64,000 nt of DNA. It comes from Drosophila miranda. Lineage: Eukaryota > Arthropoda > Insecta > Diptera > Drosophilidae. How positions within the stretch are numbered: position 1 is the stretch's first letter; each line of letters opens with the position of its first letter. Positions 56,643 to 64,000 of this stretch are shown here, in pieces. The position numbers and the translations under genes are program-made. Under the pieces are notes generated by a model. That model ran no database searches, was not told where the DNA came from, and worked only from the letters and a program-made list of their open reading frames with translations. Location: the NCBI RefSeq assembly GCF_003369915.1, contig NW_022881614.1:7399001-7463000 (forward strand), given 5' to 3'.

Positions 56643-59554
56643 TTATCCTTGGAGCCTAGCAAAAAGGATGACTGGATAAGATGGTTGGGAAGCGAGCCTC
56701 TCGAGAGAATATCAGCAGGATTTAACGATGTGGGAACATAGCGCCATTCCATGGCTGCCGTCAACTCCTGAATTGATGCCACTCGATTTGCCACGAAAAC
56801 TTGAAATTTAGCTGGCTCGTCCCTAATCCAAGATAATGCTGTTGACGAATCCGACCAGCAATAGAACCGACCTGTAAAGATTCCCATGTCCTTTACATTC
56901 TGCATGATTTTCGCAAGCAAATGGGCTCCACTTAATTCCAGCTTAGGAATCGATATAGTCTTTAGCGGCGCCACTCGCGACTTTGAGCACAAAACGTGGC
57001 TCAAAGACTGGGCTTCCCTGGACACGACATACACGCAAGCGCCATATGCTTCTAAGCTGGCATCACAGAATCCGTGAACTTCTGTAGCCACACTAGAACG
57101 AAGAACCAAGCGAGGAAATGAGATTCGAGAAATGCTTGCCAAACTATTTCTCAAGTCCATCCAAGTTGAATGCAACGCTGAGGGTAGGCTTTCATCCCAA
57201 TCCAAATTTTCTCTCCAAAGCTGCTGAAGGAAGATTTTGCACCTGACAATGACTGGATTTATCAATCCAAGAGGGTCGTAGAACCGCGCAATCGTAGATA
57301 AAACCGACCGCTTTGATGGCTTTGAGTTTGTGTCCAGTGCGGACAAGGCAAAAAGCAGCTGATCCGAAGCAGGGTCCCACGCTAAGCCGAGAGTTTTGGC
57401 AATGTCGCTTCCATCATTAAACTTTAGGAACTTCTCTATGTCATCTTCAGGGGTTCCCTCAAGTACTTCCTGGTGACTGGAGCACCATTTCCTAAGTCTA
57501 AAATTACCACGGGACAGTAAAGCTGATGTTTGGTGAATCTTGTCCATGACCTGTGCGACCGAATTACCGCCCGAAATAAGGTCATCCACGTAAAACTCCT
57601 GCCGCAGAGCAGCTGAGCCAAGAGGGTAGGACTCACCCTCGTCGATGGCCAGCTGGTGCATTGCGCGGACCGCTAAAAATGATGCAGCCCTCGTCCCGTA
57701 TGTGACGGTGTCTAATGTGTAGACTTGAACCTCGGACTCGATGGAATCTCGCCATAGGATGCACTGATACAAATTGTCGGGTGGAGACACTCGTACGCAG
57801 CGGTACATTTTACAAATGTCCCCAGTGAGAGCGACTGGATATGTTCGAAAGCGAATCAATATGTTAAACAATGCAGACGTTGTAACAGGGCCTGGCATCA
57901 TCACATCATTTAGAGAATATCAAGTTGATGTAGCTGCGGATCCGTCGAAAACGACACGGAGTTTTGTCGTCGTACTGTCCTCCTTTAGGACACAGTGATG
58001 AGGCAAGAAATATTTGCAGAGACTTCGGGAATCAGGGTTGACTTGGTGCATATGATGCAAATCAATGTACTCCCTCATAAAGGCGGAATACCGCTCCTTG
58101 AGTGTAGGATTACGCTCCAGTTTTCGCTCCAGACTGATGAACCGTCGATAAGCCTGAGCATAAGATTCTCCTAAACGATCAGTATTGTTATTTAGCGGCA
58201 GACGAACTGCATACTCCCCGGATGGCAACCGTGAAAGGTGGCTTACGAAATGTGCTTCACAATCGTCTTCTTCTTTGGTATTCAACCCAGCCTCCACACA
58301 ATTCTCGACTTCCCAAAACATACGAAGAGTTTTATCCAGCCTTGCTTCCATCTCAGCTATCGAATCTGGACAATTGTGCGTAGCCAAAAGCGCCGAGCTT
58401 GATACCTTCTGTCCACCGCCAGATACGATCCACCCAAGCCGGGTCTTCTGCAGAAGAGGCAGTCCATCGGTGAGTTTGATTTGCCCTACGCAGAGGAGAT
58501 CATAAAAAATGCTCGCACCAATGAGAAGATCAACCCGTTGAGGATTGAAAAATGCAGGATCAGCGAGCTGAATGTTAGATGGAATACGCCAATCGGATAC
58601 ATTTACTGTCATACTTGGTTGAGAATCGGTAATCGTGGGGGCGATGAGAGCAGTAAGTGTAGTTGTGTAAGCAGAGGTGCGAGAATGCATACAAATGCTT
58701 ATGGTGGATCCCTCAGTAGAAACGCTGGTATCGCCCAGCCCAGACACAAGTGCAGACGATTGAGTTCTCCTAAGCTGAAGCTGCTGGGCGAACCTGGATG
58801 TGACGAGATGCAGCTGCGATCCTGAATCTAAGATGGCACGACAAGGAACTAAAACGCCAGACCGATTCTTTACGAGAACCACGGCTGTAGCCAGAAGCAC
58901 GACATCAGAGTGAAGACCTTGGGCAGCAAGAGAGGTAGACGAAGGTAGAGACGAGATGCTAGCAGAATTTTGAGCAACGGAAAGAGTGTCCGGTTGAACG
59001 GCCAGATCGGGAGGAGTAATACCTGGGCAGCCTTGTGTTGTAAGCTGTATACTATCGAAGTGCAACAAACTATGATGCCTACCGCCGCATACTCGACATT
59101 TTCCACTATTGCATGCGCGGGTCCGGGGCCCCGGCTTTAGGCAATTGAAGCATTGGGAAAGCTTCTTCACTTCTTTGTGGCGCAGGAACGGTGAGAGATT
59201 TCCGAATATCTTGCACGAGTATATTCCATGGCCCGCTGAGTGGCAAAAGACGCATACAGACGGATCGGCGGAAGAGTTGGAAGCTACAAACGTTTTCTTA
59301 ACCTGCGTATAGAAATGGTTTTTTCCCACCTGATCGCTACTAGCGTGTGTCGCTGTAGCATATTCCAACCGCTCCATTTTCTGGCAGCGTTGCTGCAAGA
59401 ATTCGAAGAATTCCTCTGCGGTAGGTATAGCATCCGACGATGTGTGCTCCTCCCATTTGGTTTGCGTCTTCGAATCCAACTTCTGCAGCAGCATGTTGAT
59501 GACCATGAATCCTGAAATCTCCTCAGCAGTTCCCAATGTCTGCAACGCTCGCAT
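56594..59554 (-). pseudogene. BEL/Pao element 2 gag C-terminus, protease, RT and RNase H, with one in-frame TGA
   Basis: One reading frame of 987 codons with a single TGA at 57920-57922. Order: gag zinc fingers (CVFCHSAGHGIYSC, CFNCLKPGPRTRAC, CRVCGGRHHSLLH), retropepsin CRAILDSGSQLHLV, linker with WRIPSNIQLADPAFF and LGWIVSGG, RT from HHCVLKEDSTTTKLRVVFDG through motif A ALTGDICKMYR and FYVDDLISGG, then RNase H (HGFCDASLEAYGACVYV, YCWSDSSTALSW, VPTSLNPADILSRG). The TGA falls just after FDGSAATST; family comparison suggests a Gly codon there, so a single substitution. Confidence 0.88.
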
Positions 59555-60287
59555 GTATCCGAAAACTCCCGAAGCCTTTTAGCAGAAGGCGAGTCTACCC
59601 TCTTTAGCCCAAGAATCTTCTTGATGTGTGCCTGGAAAACAAGTCTTTTGTTATTAAAGCGTTTATTAAGTATATCCAGAGCCACACGATAATTGGCACT
59701 GGAGAGCTCTAACGATCGAACCGAATCCAAAGCCGCATCAGCGAGGCAAGAGCGAAGGTGCTGGAATTTCTCGATGTCACTGAGATCCGCATCCGCTTCA
59801 ATCACCGACTTGAACATTGCCATAAAATCCGAGAACTCGACGTGTCCACCAGAAAATTTAGGCACCTTCAGCTCAGGAAGTCGCTGCTGGTGAGCCATGA
59901 TGATGGTACTATGTCCGGAATGGCTTGGCAGAGTCGTAGAATGGCAGCGGCGTGTGACTGGCTTACTTCAACAGCAGCCGGCAACTCAGCTTTCAACGAT
60001 ATGAAAAGAGTATCGAAGATTTCGCGCAGCTCACTCCCAATCTCGTTTTGATCGAGAGCCTCCAACTCATTATGGGCCTTATTAAATTCCTCTCGAATTT
60101 CTGCCAACATATCAAGGCGCACCTCGACTTCCGCGGCGGTCAGCTTATCGATTTTATTCCCCACGAAGGATTCGCCAAGCCTGTGCAATCGATCATATAA
60201 TGACTGACTTTTACGCTTATACAGACTCAGTCTGGAATCAGCCACCACAATATTTCCGCCCGCGCCTGTATTCGGATCGTTGTCCAT
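59284..60287 (-). pseudogene. BEL/Pao element 2 gag N-terminal part, frameshifted
   Basis: Likely start MDNDPNTGAGG at 60287. A helical region follows (LYDRLHRLGESFVGNKID..., AEVEVRLDMLAEIREEF), then a frameshift near 59900, then the conserved gag block RLPELKVPKFSGGHVEFSDF (DUF1759-like) and RSLELSSANYRVALDIL. A second frameshift near 59555 joins to the frame described at 56594-59554. Confidence 0.8.
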
Positions 60288-60625
60288 GTTAACCGTTGTG
60301 CAATTCGACACAACAACGGAAAATGAAATACCGCTTAAGCGACGATGTATAGACGCGAGAGCGAGAATGCAAGACACGAAAAGTCAAGAACCGCGGCTGC
60401 AGCTGCGCAGAGAATGAGAGATTCGACGATTAAAGTACCGGAATTTGTCTATAAATATCCCAGCCGCACTCTCACTGAATTTGCACTTTAAACTGTTTTT
60501 CAACGTGCACCCAAATGTATTTGTTGGTAGTTAAACTACCCAACAACAAAATATTGTATAAATAATAAGTGTTTTAACGGAACGCGATTGAGCAATGGTT
60601 TTATATCACGTCGGGGGGTCACCAA

Positions 60626-61020
60626 TTTTTGAGATGCCAAGCTTTTTTGGCACCTATGTGTTTCAAAAATGAAAAGAGATTTCGGGTTAAACTTTATAAT
60701 TCGTATTTAATCTTGGTGGCTTAGCGGAAGCCGATTGCTTGCTATTGCCAGATAAACTTTATGCGAGATCGATATGCAACCAATGCGCAGAGGGGTTAGC
60801 ATAGAACTAAACTATAGACGACGGCGTTAGATCAAAGTGATTGCCGAAGTGGCGGCAGCAGATCAAAGTAGTTGCCGAAGTGGCGGCGGCAGAGAGCCCC
60901 TTTAGCGGGAGAGCGCAGCAGCTCTGCAGAACGTCAACGTTTTACAACATAGGCGGCTCTCTCTGCTCATACAATAATAATGTTAAAGTTACGGTTATTC
61001 TTCAGCGGCTGGCCCGAACA
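60626..61020 (-). repeat. 5' LTR of BEL/Pao element 2
   Basis: Begins TGTTCGGGCC at 61020 and on primer-site evidence ends near 60626. The part 60684-61020 matches the left LTR; 60626-60683 has no partner. Confidence 0.75.
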
Positions 61021-62431
61021 GCCAGCTCTTGTAATTTGGATCAAAACTTTGGACTGCCTCCCTAACCCATAGATCAAAATATGACCAGCTATGTTCAGAA
61101 CTCAACGCGCCTCGTCCCAACTAAACTTTGTGGCAACTGTACCTCAACAATTACCCTCTCGTTACCCCAGAGAATTCGACGATTTTCATACTTCACCTTA
61201 GCAACTATTTACACAGTCTCAACTATCTCAAGAACTATGCAAAGCGACTCGAGACTTGGGGAGGCGCCACTCTACGCCTAAGCTCATCTCGCTGAGCATT
61301 TCGCTGGCAAACGCAAACGCGAACGCGAACCGAGAAATCCCCACATGAATAATTACCGCGCACGCAGTTCATTTAATTTCGCTTTCGCTGGGTGGGGCGG
61401 AGCTGGAGCTCAGCGAAATGCGGCAGGCACATGAATGGAAATATTTAATGAAGAAATTTATAACAAAGTTTTACAAATGGCGGCAGACTGTACGGAATGG
61501 CTGCAGATGCGTAGCGGGGGTGAAAAACAGAGGGTTGGGCCATTAAATAAATTATGAACATTAAATGTAAATTAAGCTAATCAATTAAGACGAAATTGTG
61601 CTGAAGATTGGCGACGCCTTCGAGTATGCCATGGCCTTAAAGAACGAGTACGCACAAAGAGGGAGAGCGAGAGGCAGCTTCTGGCCCATTTGCTACCCAA
61701 CCCAATTAGCCATTAGAAAGGGGACTCCCCCCGACAAATGACCCACATTTAAATGGGGCTGGTGCGGAGAGGGCAGCGATCAATTGAGGAACCTCTCACA
61801 CCCCGCAACCCGCATAACCCTTTGCTGTGCTGTGTAGTGCAGTGCATAGCTGAGTTAATGATTGGAAATTAATTTAATGATTGGCACGGGGACAGGACAG
61901 GCCATTGGGATTAGGCCATTGCGTTGACAAATTGGTGGCAATTAGCTGGGAGGACAACGACCGACGACTTCTCCAGTGGAAGAACAGAGACAAAGGCATT
62001 GTTCGTGAGGCGCGTACAGGTACAGGTGGAGGCGGACAGCTCCACTTAACGGACAAGGGCTATCGATCTGCGTGGAGTTGAGATATTGATACGAATCGTC
62101 GATGCGTTCAGTGGATGTAGAGAGAAAGGGAGAGAGCTCCTTTTGAGAATTAGATGAAGAAAAGAATAGATAGAAGAAGTAAGCAAGGATAATATACCAA
62201 AGAAGTATCGCCGAGTGTTATATGATATTCATTCAAAGCTCCATCAGAAGTGAGTCTGAACAAAATATACATATGTATAAGTATGTAAATATTCTAGTAT
62301 AATCGTCGTTCAGTGGCATTCGACTATAACCACCAGTCGACCGACCCACTATGGTAAACAGTCGGTTACCCCTTTCAATGAAATTCTTTAACGACCGCCA
62401 CTAACGAACTGAAAAATTCAAGCCAAACAAT
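61021..62431. other. Non-coding stretch, no gene recognised
   Basis: No convincing coding frame or RNA gene. A short gcgaacgcgaacgcgaac-like repeat occurs at 61311-61335. Confidence 0.5.
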
Positions 62432-63512
62432 AACGAGGGGGAACGTTGTGAGTTGCTGCGGACACAGCAACTCTACGGTTATACCCGATACTAAGTCAGT
62501 ATGGCTCTCCTCCGGCAGACGCCGCTAATATTAAACGACACGACAAAGAGTGCGTGCGAGAGAGACAGAAAATCAGTCTGAGCGTGACGTAGGGCGTAGC
62601 CCACTGCAAATTGATTTGTTCCTATTGGCTATAAAAATGATCTGATCTGATCCAGATTCAGCAATCTGATAGATATGGTCATTATCTATGATTCTGCGTT
62701 TTTAGTTGTCTCGAATGTGCAATATTGTGGATGCAACAGATTTTCGTCCTTTGTGTGGGCGGAAGGGGGTGGGGCGAAATTTTGAGATACACGTTTTATA
62801 GTAAGATCTAACAGGAGTGCGGATACCAAATTTGGTTACTCTAGCCTTAATAGTCTCTGAGATTTTTGAATATCCCCAGATTTTCGTCCTTTGCGGGGGC
62901 GGAAGGGGTGTGGCGAAATTTTGAAACAAACTCGTCTCGGTCCGATATATTAGGAGTGTGGATACCAAATTTGGTTGCTCTAGCTTTTGTAGTCTCTGAG
63001 ATCTAGGCGCTAATGTTTTACTCTAAGCAAAGCCGCCTATGCTACGTGTGTGTTAGAGAGAGACAGGGCGAGAAAAAATGAAATCGTTTTCTTGATGCTG
63101 GCTATAATAATGGTACGATCCAATTCAGATTCCGCAGTCTTAAAGATATGGTCATTCTCTACAATTCTACGTTTTTGGTTTTCTCATATCCTTAAAATTG
63201 TGGATGCCACAGATTTTCGTCCTTTGTGGGGGCGGAAGTGGGCGGGGCGAAGTTTTGAAATATTTTTGTAGCAGTGACATATCACAGAAGTCTGGATCCA
63301 AAACATCGTTGCTCTAGCTCTTATAGTCTTTGAGCACTAGGCGCTGAAGGGGACGGACAGACGGACAGGGCTCAATCGACTCGGCAATTGATGCTGATCA
63401 AGAATATATATACTTTATGGGGTCGGAAACGATTCCTTCTGGACGTTACACACATCCACTTTTACCACAAATCTAATATACCCCAATACTCATTTTGAGT
63501 ATCGGGTACAAA
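62432..63512 (-). mobile_element. DINE-1/mini-me element, copy 7
   Basis: Complete: hairpin (one base changed), both subterminal repeats, four modules, but a very short GGAC tract (63350-63370). Subfamily with the gaaacaaactcgtctcgg module, like copies 2 and 4. Confidence 0.92.
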
Positions 63513-64000
63513 AAGGCGTCACCAGAGCCGGGTAGCAACTGCCGACTTGAATGGGCCTAATCAAATTAAGTACTAATCCTTGGGAAAAACCGCGAACAAT
63601 TTAAAATGATTGTTAAGTAAATTTCCCAAAATAATTACAATGCAGCAACGATTCTCAGAGAGCGAGGAGTCCCAGGCGCAGGCGCCAGAAAGAGCGATTT
63701 TCTCTAGCATGGGAGAATGTTATTTGTAGCATGGGAAAAGTGCAGGGATACGGACTTCAGACGAAGGACTGGCGCTTTACATATGTGTAAATTGTTAGCG
63801 AGCAGATGGCCATTGAACAAGACAAGACGACAATAATGAGTTGGCGTTTTTCGACTGGAAGTTGGTGGAAAGAGGTGCCCCAACTTTTTGGAGTAACTGA
63901 AGGAAGGATAATCCACTTAGGAGCGACTCCAAAGGCGGACACCAAAGGCAGTCCTGGGGACGACAACGTTGCACATATGGCTGTGGGGGGGAATTTGTTT
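63513..64000. other. Non-coding stretch at window end
   Basis: No recognisable gene or repeat. Two overlapping short minus-strand frames (70 and 69 codons) have no recognisable similarity. Confidence 0.45.

Larger units (their letters stand above)
54741..61020 (-). mobile_element. BEL/Pao LTR retrotransposon 2, nearly complete
   Basis: Minus-strand element of about 6.3 kb with gag, protease, RT, RNase H and integrase in order. A primer-binding-like TTGGTGACCCCCCGACGTGA is at 60625-60606 and a G-rich purine tract (55081-55092) precedes the 3' LTR. The left (3') LTR lacks about 58 bp of its outer end, so no target duplication can be paired. Coding lesions are few: one frameshift in gag, a second in gag, one in-frame TGA in pol, and two frameshifts around the RNase H-integrase junction. 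LTRs differ at about 4 positions by eye, so this is younger than the first BEL element and a different family (different LTR and primer site). Confidence 0.92.

Overview
The window is eukaryotic and comes from a Drosophila genome, most likely the obscura group (pseudoobscura/persimilis/miranda). Evidence: fly-like genes with short introns (lamin B receptor, the Mff homologue Tango11, a fatty acyl-CoA reductase relative) and many copies of a DINE-1/mini-me type element. BEL/Pao, Ty3/gypsy, jockey and CR1 retroelements are also present. Species and chromosome are inference. LBR and Tango11 lie on Muller element C in D. melanogaster, as far as I recall.

1-9065 is the gene-bearing part. A 4.43-kb unit (5' coding exon of Tango11 on the minus strand, divergent promoter, whole LBR on the plus strand) is tandemly duplicated. 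The window holds the last 2788 bp of one unit and all of the next. The left LBR has a one-base frameshift and the right LBR is intact. Right of LBR is an inverted pair made of a 76-codon unknown gene and its degraded relative. 9066-14912 is a DINE element split by a BEL/Pao retrotransposon (9195-13929). 14913-26689 is mostly sequence in which I recognise no gene, with one DINE. 26690-30015 is a 5'-truncated CR1-like LINE split by a DINE. 30016-34183 is non-coding with further DINE copies. 34184-36150 is a decayed fatty acyl-CoA reductase gene with a DINE inside an exon.

36712-53280 is a retroelement block. It holds a gypsy-type LTR element lacking most of its reverse transcriptase, a DINE, and a jockey-clade LINE with a 10-bp target duplication. 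A very recent 4.8-kb tandem duplication has one breakpoint in the gypsy gag and the other in the LINE ORF1. 54741-61020 is a second, more complete BEL/Pao element on the minus strand, and 62432-63512 is a last DINE.

Only LBR copy 2, perhaps the 76-codon gene and (outside the window) the rest of Tango11 look like functioning host genes. By-eye LTR comparison suggests this order of events: BEL at 9.2 kb (about 7 substitutions in 299 bp), BEL at 54.7 kb (about 4 in 337), gypsy (about 3 in 335), then the two tandem duplications (nearly identical copies). I saw no tRNA, rRNA, CRISPR or bacterial-type feature.
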